Assembly (NCBI GenBank): GCA_030636065.1
Contig: DAOVXR010000018.1
Span: 1-12,922 of the forward strand
Reading direction: 5' to 3'
DNA length: 12,922 nucleotides
Source of the DNA: Sedimentisphaerales bacterium
GTDB taxonomy: Bacteria > Planctomycetota > Phycisphaerae > Sedimentisphaerales > SM23-30
Below the pieces are notes generated by a model that ran no database searches, had not been told where the DNA came from, and saw only the letters and a list, made by a program, of their open reading frames with translations. The position numbers and the translations under genes are program-made. This document shows positions 1-7,705 of the stretch, piece after piece. Each line of letters opens with the position of its first letter. The first letter of the stretch is position 1.

Positions 1-154
1 CTGGAAAAATAGACGCCAGCGTCAAAAGTTTAGCTCGACCGTGATGTCAGGCTGGGATCGTATATTTTAATGGTCGTTCGGCACTTTTGGCGGAGGTGTC
101 AAAATAATGCTTACATAGTGAAAACCAAATATTATTTGAAGAAAGGATGAAGAG
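1..154. other. Leader region upstream of the oxidoreductase gene
   Basis: No complete gene is visible. Two forward frames are open from the left edge: one ends at a TAA at 68-70 (last residues SGWDRIF) and one at a TGA at 42-44 (last residues SLARP). Either could be the tail of an upstream gene, but both are too short to identify. The stretch 71-154 is AT-rich and leads into the ribosome binding site of the next gene. I see no convincing -35/-10 pair and no terminator-like hairpin. Confidence 0.35.
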
Positions 155-1513
155 ATGAAAGGTAAAACCATGAAAATGACAAATAATCCAACACGACGTG
201 ATTTTTTAAGGTCGTCAGCCGTCGCCGGTGCGGCGTTTATTGGTCCGTTCCTTGTGCCATCATCGGTTTTCGGGGCGAATGCGCCGAGTAACCGTATTGC
301 CATCGGGTGCATCGGTGTCGGCGGTATGGGAATGAACGACCTGAAAGCGATTATATCCAAGCCACAGACGCAGGTGCTTGCCGTCTGCGATGTTGAGGCC
401 GGCAGCAAAGATTATGGCGGTTATTATAAAGGCAGAGACCTTGGACGCGAACCCGCCAAGCGCTACACCGAAAAATACTACGCCGAAAAAGCACCTTCCG
501 GTACGTACAAAGGCTGCGACGCCTATATCGATTTCCGTGAATTGCTTGCCCGTAGCGACATAGACGCCGTTACCGTTGTTACTCCCGACCAATGGCATGT
601 ACCCATGTCCGTCGCCGCCGCCAGGGCCGGTAAGGATATCTATTGTGAGAAACCGCTCACACTGACCATCAAAGGAGGACGGGTTCTTGCCGATACGGTC
701 AAACGATATGGCCGTATCCTGCAAACAGGCTCGATGCAGCGTTCCGCCCAGGAGTTCCGTTTTGCCTGCGAACTGGTCCGAAACGGCAGGATCGGGAAAT
801 TACACACTATAGAAGTCGGGATTCCCAAAAACAATGTTAAGAACCCCCTGAACTGGAAGCCCGAATCGATACCAGATGGGTTAGATTATGATATGTGGCT
901 GGGCCCGGCACCGGATGCTCCTTATACGAAGATGCGCTGTCATTATACGTTCCGTTTCATTCTCGACTATTCAGGCGGCCAGATGACCAACTGGGGCGCG
1001 CATTATCTTGATATTGCCCAGTGGGGTAATAATACCGACGACACCGGCCCGGTCGAAATTGATGGTAAAGGTGAATTCCCCAGTGAGGGTTTATTTAACA
1101 CCGCCACAAAAGCGGATATAACCTATACCTATGCGAACGGCGTCAAGCTTCATCTGAAAACCGGAGGTGGACACACACGTTTCATAGGCACTGACGGCTG
1201 GGTGGATGTAAGTCGTGGTAAAATCAAGGTGGGGCCTGAGTCAATTCTCAAATCGAAGATCAGACCGAACGAGATTCATTTATATAACAGCAGTAACCAT
1301 ATACAGAACTTTCTTGATTGCATAAAGACCCGCAAGGACCCGATCTGTACCGCCGAGATCGGCCATCGCTCCGCTACTCTCTGTCACCTCGGTAATATTT
1401 CCATGCTGCTTGGCCGTAAGATTAAATGGGACCCCAAAAAGGAACAATTTAAAAACGACCCCGAAGCCAACAGTATGGTATCCCGTAATATGCGCCCCCC
1501 CTGGCGTCTATAG
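155..1513 (+). CDS. Tat-exported Gfo/Idh/MocA-family oxidoreductase
   Basis: This is an NAD(P)-dependent sugar or cyclitol oxidoreductase of the Gfo/Idh/MocA superfamily, 452 residues, the usual size for planctomycete exported members. The N-terminus has a twin-arginine signal (TRRDFLR, residues 13-19), a hydrophobic stretch to about residue 38 and a likely cleavage site near ANA (41-43), so it should be exported folded with its cofactor. The Rossmann motif GCIGVGGMG lies at 51-59 and the family's EKP motif at 165-167. The C-terminal sheet domain includes GGQMTNWGAHYLD (274-286), typical of GH109-like and related members. The start is supported by GAAAGGA (141-147), 7 nt upstream. The DUF6807 gene begins 53 nt downstream on the same strand, suggesting cotranscription. 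In known glycoside catabolism such enzymes oxidise a sugar hydroxyl, often C3, before cleavage by DUF1080 enzymes. The substrate cannot be read from the sequence. Confidence 0.93.
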   Translation: MKGKTMKMTNNPTRRDFLRSSAVAGAAFIGPFLVPSSVFGANAPSNRIAIGCIGVGGMGMNDLKAIISKPQTQVLAVCDVEAGSKDYGGYYKGRDLGREPAKRYTEKYYAEKAPSGTYKGCDAYIDFRELLARSDIDAVTVVTPDQWHVPMSVAAARAGKDIYCEKPLTLTIKGGRVLADTVKRYGRILQTGSMQRSAQEFRFACELVRNGRIGKLHTIEVGIPKNNVKNPLNWKPESIPDGLDYDMWLGPAPDAPYTKMRCHYTFRFILDYSGGQMTNWGAHYLDIAQWGNNTDDTGPVEIDGKGEFPSEGLFNTATKADITYTYANGVKLHLKTGGGHTRFIGTDGWVDVSRGKIKVGPESILKSKIRPNEIHLYNSSNHIQNFLDCIKTRKDPICTAEIGHRSATLCHLGNISMLLGRKIKWDPKKEQFKNDPEANSMVSRNMRPPWRL

Positions 1514-1566
1514 GGCAACCGTGCAAAAAAAGAAAAAAAAGACAATGAATACAAAACGGTTGAAAT

Positions 1567-2495
1567 ATGAAAAGTAGAAATAAATATGTACTCGTTTTGA
1601 TGACCCTGATATTAGCTACAAGTGTCGGATGCAGCGGTGGCGATACGCTTCGTATAGAGGTTTCGCCCGTAAAAATGGATTGTAAGGACATACCTGTAAA
1701 GTTTTCCATCATTTTTTTGACGCTCAGGGGAAAAATCTTATAACCAACGGACCGGACGGCGTGAACGCGTATGGGGACAAAATTCTTTATCCGCATCATC
1801 GCGGGCTCTTTATCGGCTGGAACAAACTGGAATTTATGGGGAAAAAGTACGATTTATGGCACATGGGCAGCGGTGAATCACAGCAGCATCAGAAAGTTCT
1901 GCAACAGATTGCCGGACCTGTTCTGGCCCGTCTGGAAACGCTGATCCACTGGAACAACAAGGACAATACGACCATTGTTTCCGAACGGCGGCAGGTTACG
2001 GCGTATCGTCAGAACGATCCCGCAATCGTATTATTGGATTTTCATGTGGAACTGAAGGCTGTCGGGGGCGAGGTCTATCTTAACGGCGATTCCGAACACG
2101 GTGGTTGTCAATATCGGCCCCATAATGATGTGGCCACAGGCGCGGGCAGAAGCGATAAAAAAGGAATCGCCACGTATCTGTTCCACCGAGCCGGTATCAA
2201 TCCCAAGAAGGACAAAGACTTGCCCTGGGTTGCTCTGTCTTATCCTCTCAACAATCGCCGTTATAATGTGCAGCATCTGAATCATCCCGGCAACCCGACT
2301 CCCACGGTTTATTCCGCCTATCGAGGTTACGCCCGTTTCGGCACTTTCTTCACGAAAAAGATACCCGCCGGCGAAACATTCATGCTGAACTATCGTATTT
2401 GGGTAACCGAATCCGAAATGCCCAACCGCGAGGCATTTACCGCCCGCTATGAGACCTTTGCCAACACCCCTGAAGTCAAAGTGAGTAGTTTTTAA
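1567..2495 (+). pseudogene. DUF6807 (PmoA-family) lipoprotein gene with a frameshift
   Basis: The ATG at 1567 opens a 58-codon frame that stops at TAA 1741-1743. The rest of the protein continues in another frame through 2495. The first part has a lipoprotein-like signal ending ATSVGC and the domain start VSPVKMDCKDIPVKFS. The second part runs FFDAQGKNLITNGPDG, then PHHRGLFIGW, then EHGGCQYRPHNDV, typical of DUF6807. A -1 shift in the seven-T run at 1712-1718 joins the halves into about 309 residues, a normal full length. Downstream of the break the frame is intact and well conserved for over 750 nt, which argues against an old pseudogene. An open frame starting at GTG 1761 covers only the second half and lacks the signal. 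The Pfam name PmoA does not mean methane monooxygenase. The family's activity is poorly known, and it often accompanies Gfo/Idh/MocA and DUF1080 genes. The ribosome binding site is weak. Confidence 0.8.
1712..1719 (+). other. Frameshift site with slippery heptamer T_TTT_TTG
   Basis: Seven T are followed by G. In the frame of the upstream start the codons are ATT TTT TTG, so bases 1713-1719 have the X_XXY_YYZ arrangement used in -1 programmed frameshifting. After a -1 slip the next codon is GAC at 1719, which is exactly the frame encoding the rest of the DUF6807 domain. A TAAGGA at 1683-1688 lies 24 nt upstream, farther than the usual stimulatory Shine-Dalgarno distance, and I see no strong stem downstream. 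A one-base deletion in the homopolymer, real or from sequencing, explains it equally well. Confidence 0.6.
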
Positions 2496-2514
2496 TTTGC
2501 TAGCACAGTGCGTG

Positions 2515-2662
2515 AGGTGAGACCCCGCCCTACAAGACTAATACCATCGCCTGTCTTCTGATGTGTACATCAGACGCTGCTACCCGTGTCGCCACCCATC
2601 ACGAGCAATCTCAAATGGCGGGCATGGCCCGCCCTACAGAAGAATCCCCGACATAAAGTCGG
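2515..2662. repeat. Convergent intergenic region with short palindromic repeats
   Basis: This stretch between two converging genes holds no credible gene. The 11-mer CCCGCCCTACA occurs twice, at 2524-2534 and 2628-2638. Three hairpins are visible: a 7-bp stem with a 4-nt loop at 2557-2574 (TCTGATG/CATCAGA), a 7-bp stem with a 3-nt loop at 2617-2633 (GGCGGGC/GCCCGCC), and a 5-bp stem at 2648-2662 (CCGAC/GTCGG). None has a following T-run, so they are not classic intrinsic terminators, although they could end transcription from both sides. Read on the minus strand, each 11-mer copy begins TGTAGGGCGGG, the look of a dispersed genomic repeat. Confidence 0.7.
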
Positions 2663-2681
2663 AGGCTAATATCCCCGCCTG

Positions 2682-5600
2682 CTATTTAAAACAGTCCTCG
2701 GCGACGATTTCAATGCCACAGAGAATAGTCTCTTTGACGGGGCTGGGGTCGGTTGGAGTCAGGGTAATGGTCAGTTTCTTGTCGGCCGATACACCATTGA
2801 ATTCTCTGACAACGGTTAGATTGCCGGTGCCTGCTGCTGCGATAATATCGAAGTTTTTCTGTACGGTTTTGTTCTGCAAAGCGATGTCGAAGACGCGCTC
2901 ACCCTGCCGACGGGTTTTGTCCGGTTCCAGAAAATGGAGTCGTACCGTATAGCGGCGGAGTTTCAGGTTGGCTTTCGATTGCGCCAATTTAATTGTAATG
3001 CTGTTTAGTCCCACGGCCCCGGAGGCGGCGACCCATTTCAAGCCGTTACCATCGATTAGCGAGGCGTGTTTGCGAAAATATCGAGGTTTTGCGGGATCGG
3101 TATTGATAGCGGTCGTTGGTGACGGGCCGCCAACGCTGGGATAGTCCAGCCACAAGGTGCCGTTCTCGGCCTTGCGGTCGCCGGGCGCGCCTAAGTTGAT
3201 TCCCATTCTTCGAATCGGATTGCTGCTCGGATCGATTTTGTTAAAGGTCCACATTTCAGCATCGGGCATGTGGACCAAAGCAAGCGACGTTTGATTCTGA
3301 TAGCTGCATATACAGGTTCGTGTGTAATCCGGGGCGTTGAGAACACCATTGGCCACGACGAGGTTGGATGTGCAGCTTGATTTGAAACCGCCGAGGTTAC
3401 CGGTGCCGCCGTCGTTTTCAAGATCGAAGAAACCAGCGGCCGCCGAGCGAAAAGTCAACAGGTGTTCACTGGCGATGACCGTGTTGCAGCCATAGTTGCG
3501 GGCGTATTCCCAGCGGCCCAATTCGCCGGTCAGGGGGTGCCGACGCATTATTTTTTCGCCCGTCAGCAGGTCGAATGCCTTTGCCTGCGTAATGATGGTG
3601 TTTCCATGCAGGATGCAGGGGCCGCTGTACTTATGCGGCTTGTCCCAGAGTACTGTCCCATCCCCGCCACTACAGGCTGCCATCCTGTCGTCCGGCTCAG
3701 ACAGCATATCACGGGAAGAACGATAAGCCTGTAACAGAACATCGAATTTTTCCGAATAGCTCAACCATGTCCCGAAAATATTAGTGTTATTCTCCCATTG
3801 AATCTTACCGGTTTTTATGTCCATCGCCAGCATACGATATGTTTTAACGGTTTCGGCAGCGGCCCGGCCCATCGCTTTTTCGATGGTGGGGTGTAATTTG
3901 TCCAGGCAGAAGACCTTGCCGTCGCCCACGGCAATAGCGTTATGGATAAAACCATGTCGCGCATCGAACCGCCACAATATTCGGCCGGTATGGCGGTTCA
4001 TCACCACGATTTGCCTGCCGGCAAGTTTATCGTAGTATCGCCGCCACAGACGCTTTCTGTCGGCCTTTTTTTTGTCCCTTTTTGTATTATAGCTTTCTTT
4101 TTTGGTGCCTTTGTTATCGTTTTCGGGTTTAAGCCATTTGGAAAACCCGGCAAACCCACTTGTCCCGATCAGATAATCATTATAAACGCCAATATAACCC
4201 CATTCGCGTTTTTTATCATCGCTACCACTCGGCGGCGGCGAGATGGTCATCAGATCATTGCCGGAGGCGGCGTTTAGAACCCGGCAACTTCCACCTTCCA
4301 CTACATATACTTTGTCGAGAGTAGCGACAAAATTTGTGCCACGCGAGTTGGCCCCGGGAATATGAAGCTGGTTATATGTTTTGTCCAGCGGATCGGCGAC
4401 ATAAGACTCGTCGTAATATACGCCGAAAGTACCGAGGTTTTTCAATGTCCTCTTCCACAGAATGCGGCCGGTATATACATCGCGGGCACTGATCGAATCA
4501 ATGCCTTCGATGAAAAGTCGTCCTCCAATAACCTGTTCCGGAGGGCCATGGCCGTGGCGGGGCAGCACATCGGTAAATTCGGAACGGTCACCAAACCATA
4601 ACAGGCCCAGCGGAGCCTTGACTCGTTTGTCTTTGGAATTAACACTATTGGCCACATCGCCGTATTGATGGGTCCAGTCGTCGGCGCCGGGTAAGGCCCC
4701 GTCGCGCTTCAAGGTGATAAACTTACCTGCGGCTGTTACCTTTGCGTTTTCCAGGCGGGTGTTTTCAACTTGCCTGATGATGGCTGATTGTTGTTTCGGA
4801 TCGGTCGAGAAACAGGCGGTACCGCCGAAAGGACGCAGACAATGAAAAACACGATTAACGAACATTTCATTTTTTTGGAACCCGGCAGCCGCGAGGTCTT
4901 CGACAACTATCAGTTCGGCAAAATAAGGAGGTAGTTCCGCCGAGCATACGTCCCCGACGTGGACGGCAACACGCTCGCCATATAGGCCGGCCTCGTCGAG
5001 TTGACGGCGCATTCGGGCCACTTTTCGGACGTTGTTATCGAGAGCGATAATGTTCAGTTTGGTCTGCCGTAACAATTCCCGAAGTAAATTGCCATTATCC
5101 AATCCCAGCAGCAGACAGTAGCCCTGGGGGTTGCCGGCCAGGGTTGAAATCCGTTTTATCTTTTCCTGATACGACCGGGAAGCGGTGTTAAGCGGCTGGT
5201 TCTTCTGTTCATAAATTTTCTGTTCGGTTTTTTTGCCGCCAAAGCAATATATCTCGCCCTCGGTCGTAACGACAAACAGTTTGCCATAAGCGGAAAGCAT
5301 ACTCCACACCTGTCCCGCGACGCGGCTTTGCCATGAAATCTCAGCCTTGCCGTTCGGGGCGGGTAGGTTGATAGCCGCGATACGACCATCTTTGCCGCAG
5401 GCATAGACTCGAGGCCCGGCCTGAAAATGAACTTTGTCAAAGGAGGCGTTCAGCGATGATTGCCATAATCCCTTCGCCTTGATCTTGTCCGCCTTGGACT
5501 CCTGGAGTGTGTAGGCTATGAGTGCGCCTTTTTTATCGAAGGCAATGACCGCTTCGTCCGAGAAGATTTCCGCTTTCGTCCGCGCGACGCCCCGGCCGTC

Positions 5601-6572
5601 GGCAAGGCGATAAACAATTTCATTATTAAAGAACCAGTCTTTCCAGACGGCTACATCATAACCACCAACGTAACCTCCGTAATTACCTGCGGCGAGATGG
5701 TAATATTCGAGTTCCCCGGTTTTGCGATTGTAGCAGGCCGGTACGGTTCGACTGCTGATAAGGAGTTTATTTTCGGTAGCGGCGAGATACCCCTGTGGCG
5801 CTACGCCGGCAAAGGCGGGACTGTTGTGCTGCTGTTTGATATAAATCGAGCCGCTGCCGCTGTTGGTCCAGATGGCCTTGCCGGTCTCGGCGTCTATGCA
5901 GTGAATGAAAATACCCATGAAGGGCCAGATACCGGCGGCAAAGTAGATTTTACCGTCGTAGATTACCGCCCCGCCGCGAGCGGGCCAGGTGGAAATCAGA
6001 CGTTCGTTACCGAGTATTTTGCGGTCGGAGGGGCCGCCGCGGAATTTCCAGAGCAGCTTGCCGGTTTGGCAGGTCAGGCAATAGAGATAGCCGTCGTCGC
6101 AGGTAAAGTAAAGTTTTCCCTGCCAGGCAACCGGAGCAAAGCGGATGGGACCGTTCGTATAGAATCGCCATGATTCTTTACCTGTTTCGATATGATAGGC
6201 TGTTACGGAATCGCTGACCATCGAGCCGACATAGATCAGACCATCCATAACCACCGGTTCGTAGGAACGGTCGAACTGCAATTTGTATTGATCCGGCGGC
6301 CAGGCCGATTTTGGCGGAGCAAGACGGCGAACCCATTGCAAATAGAGCTTTTCCGGCAGAGCCTCACCAACCGAAGCACTGCGTTGAGCATCGTATCGCC
6401 ACATTGGCCAGGGTTCATCATACACCTTTCGGTTCTGGGACCCTGTCAGAGTTGCCGTAACAACAGCCAGGATTAAAATACCGATCAGGGAAATAAAAAA
6501 GCGACGTTTGTTAATGAGGGTGAACATATTAAAAATTCTTTCGGAGATAAGTGTGGTTTTTATGTTTTTCAT
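2682..6572 (-). CDS. Exported PQQ-type beta-propeller protein with methyltransferase-like and malectin-like domains
   Basis: A 1296-residue protein whose domains read in order: a signal or anchor segment (about 25-44); a first PQQ-like propeller (about 52-446) with repeats such as ETGKESW, QTGKLLW and ETGKAIW; a class I methyltransferase-like Rossmann domain (about 483-622) with GLDNGN (490-495), an acidic residue after strand 2 (D512), VGD (539-541) and LRPFGG (579-584); a second propeller (about 630-1150) with YTGRILW, HTGRILW and KTGKIQW; and a malectin-like fold (about 1160-1296) with YTVRLHFLEP, RVFDIAL and GIEI. Residues 817-845 form a very basic insert between blades. Met16 (ATG at 6527) is an alternative start that gives a more normal signal peptide; neither start has a clear ribosome binding site. 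It probably acts outside the cytoplasm, tethered by its N-terminus, perhaps binding carbohydrate. Cofactor binding and any catalysis are unproven. It is divergent from the ROK kinase. Confidence 0.88.
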   Translation of the reverse strand: MKNIKTTLISERIFNMFTLINKRRFFISLIGILILAVVTATLTGSQNRKVYDEPWPMWRYDAQRSASVGEALPEKLYLQWVRRLAPPKSAWPPDQYKLQFDRSYEPVVMDGLIYVGSMVSDSVTAYHIETGKESWRFYTNGPIRFAPVAWQGKLYFTCDDGYLYCLTCQTGKLLWKFRGGPSDRKILGNERLISTWPARGGAVIYDGKIYFAAGIWPFMGIFIHCIDAETGKAIWTNSGSGSIYIKQQHNSPAFAGVAPQGYLAATENKLLISSRTVPACYNRKTGELEYYHLAAGNYGGYVGGYDVAVWKDWFFNNEIVYRLADGRGVARTKAEIFSDEAVIAFDKKGALIAYTLQESKADKIKAKGLWQSSLNASFDKVHFQAGPRVYACGKDGRIAAINLPAPNGKAEISWQSRVAGQVWSMLSAYGKLFVVTTEGEIYCFGGKKTEQKIYEQKNQPLNTASRSYQEKIKRISTLAGNPQGYCLLLGLDNGNLLRELLRQTKLNIIALDNNVRKVARMRRQLDEAGLYGERVAVHVGDVCSAELPPYFAELIVVEDLAAAGFQKNEMFVNRVFHCLRPFGGTACFSTDPKQQSAIIRQVENTRLENAKVTAAGKFITLKRDGALPGADDWTHQYGDVANSVNSKDKRVKAPLGLLWFGDRSEFTDVLPRHGHGPPEQVIGGRLFIEGIDSISARDVYTGRILWKRTLKNLGTFGVYYDESYVADPLDKTYNQLHIPGANSRGTNFVATLDKVYVVEGGSCRVLNAASGNDLMTISPPPSGSDDKKREWGYIGVYNDYLIGTSGFAGFSKWLKPENDNKGTKKESYNTKRDKKKADRKRLWRRYYDKLAGRQIVVMNRHTGRILWRFDARHGFIHNAIAVGDGKVFCLDKLHPTIEKAMGRAAAETVKTYRMLAMDIKTGKIQWENNTNIFGTWLSYSEKFDVLLQAYRSSRDMLSEPDDRMAACSGGDGTVLWDKPHKYSGPCILHGNTIITQAKAFDLLTGEKIMRRHPLTGELGRWEYARNYGCNTVIASEHLLTFRSAAAGFFDLENDGGTGNLGGFKSSCTSNLVVANGVLNAPDYTRTCICSYQNQTSLALVHMPDAEMWTFNKIDPSSNPIRRMGINLGAPGDRKAENGTLWLDYPSVGGPSPTTAINTDPAKPRYFRKHASLIDGNGLKWVAASGAVGLNSITIKLAQSKANLKLRRYTVRLHFLEPDKTRRQGERVFDIALQNKTVQKNFDIIAAAGTGNLTVVREFNGVSADKKLTITLTPTDPSPVKETILCGIEIVAEDCFK

Positions 6573-6592
6573 AGTGCACCAAAACGTCAGAC

Positions 6593-6622
6593 ATTATAAG
6601 TGTTTCACTTCCTGTTGGCCAA
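6593..6622 (-). promoter_or_regulatory. Predicted promoter of the propeller-protein gene
   Basis: On the minus strand a perfect -10 TATAAT (6598-6593) lies 18 nt from TTGGCC (6622-6617), which matches the TTG core of the -35 box. Transcription would begin near 6586, about 14 nt before the ATG at 6572. The -35 lies inside the perfect palindrome TTGGCCAA (6615-6622), a possible operator half or a coincidence. Confidence 0.5.
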
Positions 6623-6640
6623 ATAAAATTATTGGAATAG

Positions 6641-6669
6641 TTGACAGAGAATATACTTAAGGTTAAATT
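6641..6669 (+). promoter_or_regulatory. Predicted promoter of the ROK kinase gene, leaderless arrangement
   Basis: A perfect TTGACA (6641-6646) is separated by 17 nt from TAAATT (6664-6669, 4 of 6 matches). Only seven bases separate the -10 from the ATG at 6677, so the transcript should start at or within a base or two of the start codon. The TTG of this -35 box is also a possible upstream start codon in frame, which is a trap for gene callers. Confidence 0.55.
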
Positions 6670-6676
6670 ACCGAGC

Positions 6677-7684
6677 ATGGTTAAACAAAATTTCAACGAA
6701 CAGTTATATGTCGGTGTGGACGTGGGCGGCACCAAGATACAGGCTTCTCTGATAATGGAAGACGGTACGATTATCGCAAGCCTGCGGAGTCCTACGCCCC
6801 GCCAGGCCGATCCCGATCAGATTCTAACCACAATTGAAAAAGCCGTACGGAAAGTACTGAAAAAAGGAAACGTGGAGGCGGGCAGTTTGGCAGCCTTCGG
6901 AATTGCCATTCCGGGGGTGGTCGATCCGAAAAAAGGTAAAGTGATTGTTACGCCTAATATGAATTTCTCGGGCGCTAAAGTCGTTAAATATCTTGAAGGG
7001 AAATTTCCTGTTCAGGTTGTGTTGGGTAATGACTGCAATCTTGGCACACTGGGCGAGGCATGGCTCGGTGTCGCCCGTGATGCCCAAAGCGCAGTAGGGA
7101 TACTCGTCGGCACGGGTATCGGAGGAGGCTTTGTCCAGAAGGGAAAGATTTGGCAGGGTGCGCGGGAATCGGCTATGGAAATCGGCCATATGATTATGAA
7201 GATCGGAGGTCCGCTGTGCGGCTGTGGCAATCGGGGTTGTTATGAAGCGATGGCCGGCCGTTTGGCAATCGAGCGGGACATCAGGGAGCAGGTCGCCAAA
7301 GGAAGACAGACGGTTCTTACTGAAATATTAGATGGTGATCTGAGCAGGATTCGTAGCGGAGCACTTAAGGCAGCCTTGAGCTGCGAAGACGAGGTAGCGA
7401 TGGAAGTTGTTCAGCAGGCGGCGGAAGTTCTCGGGTATGGTTGCATAACCGTGCGGCACCTGTTAGACCCGGAAGTGATTGTGTTGGGTGGCGGGGTGAT
7501 GGAAGCCTGTAGCGATTTTATTTTACCGATAGTTGAGAAAATTGTCGCTTCGGATAAGTTGACCGGTGCTCGCGAAGGAGGCAAGATATTGCTTTCGATG
7601 TTGGGGGACGACGCGGTCGTTTTGGGAGCTGTTGCCCTGGCACGTCGGAAGGTGGGGCGAAACCCGTTCAAGACCAAAACATAG
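6677..7684 (+). CDS. ROK-family sugar kinase (glucokinase-like)
   Basis: A cytoplasmic ATP-dependent sugar kinase of the ROK family, 335 residues from the ATG at 6677. Visible motifs, in order, are VGVDVGGTK (N-terminal phosphate-binding DxGGT), IPGVVDP, the ND pair of NDCNLGTLGEAW carrying the catalytic aspartate, GTGIGGG, the EIGH motif, and the zinc-binding CGCGNRGC typical of ROK proteins, then a conserved LGGG near the C-terminus. Glucokinase is the commonest activity, but fructokinase, mannokinase and allokinase share the motifs. An in-frame TTG at 6641 would add 12 residues, but that TTG is the first half of a -35 box, so the ATG is preferred. There is no well-placed ribosome binding site. 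The gene ends 21 nt from the stop of the convergent DUF1080 gene. It probably phosphorylates sugar released by the neighbouring glycoside-processing proteins. Confidence 0.92.
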   Translation: MVKQNFNEQLYVGVDVGGTKIQASLIMEDGTIIASLRSPTPRQADPDQILTTIEKAVRKVLKKGNVEAGSLAAFGIAIPGVVDPKKGKVIVTPNMNFSGAKVVKYLEGKFPVQVVLGNDCNLGTLGEAWLGVARDAQSAVGILVGTGIGGGFVQKGKIWQGARESAMEIGHMIMKIGGPLCGCGNRGCYEAMAGRLAIERDIREQVAKGRQTVLTEILDGDLSRIRSGALKAALSCEDEVAMEVVQQAAEVLGYGCITVRHLLDPEVIVLGGGVMEACSDFILPIVEKIVASDKLTGAREGGKILLSMLGDDAVVLGAVALARRKVGRNPFKTKT

Positions 7685-7705
7685 CGGCTACCGGCTATAA
7701 CAGTT

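Noticed and set aside
483..622. Treating the methyltransferase-like part of the propeller protein (residues 483-622 of the protein) as an active enzyme
   Set aside because: Motif I is atypical and the protein carries an export signal, so catalysis cannot be claimed from sequence alone. The coordinates here are residue numbers.
260..724. A 154-codon minus-strand open frame
   Set aside because: It is opposite the conserved Rossmann domain of the oxidoreductase and has no features of its own.
1567..2495. Naming the DUF6807 protein a methane monooxygenase subunit
   Set aside because: The Pfam label PmoA is misleading. The protein is a soluble lipoprotein-type domain with none of the membrane helices of particulate methane monooxygenase, and no pmoB or pmoC is present.
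2557..2574. Rho-independent terminator at the hairpin after the DUF6807 gene
   Set aside because: The stem is only 7 bp, AT-containing, and not followed by a T-run on either strand.
5697..6173. A 158-codon plus-strand open frame inside the propeller gene region, and similar ones at 3942-4277 and 2563-2952
   Set aside because: They are antisense to a continuous 1296-codon gene with recognisable repeats, or run into it from the intergenic repeats. None shows a domain or ribosome binding site.
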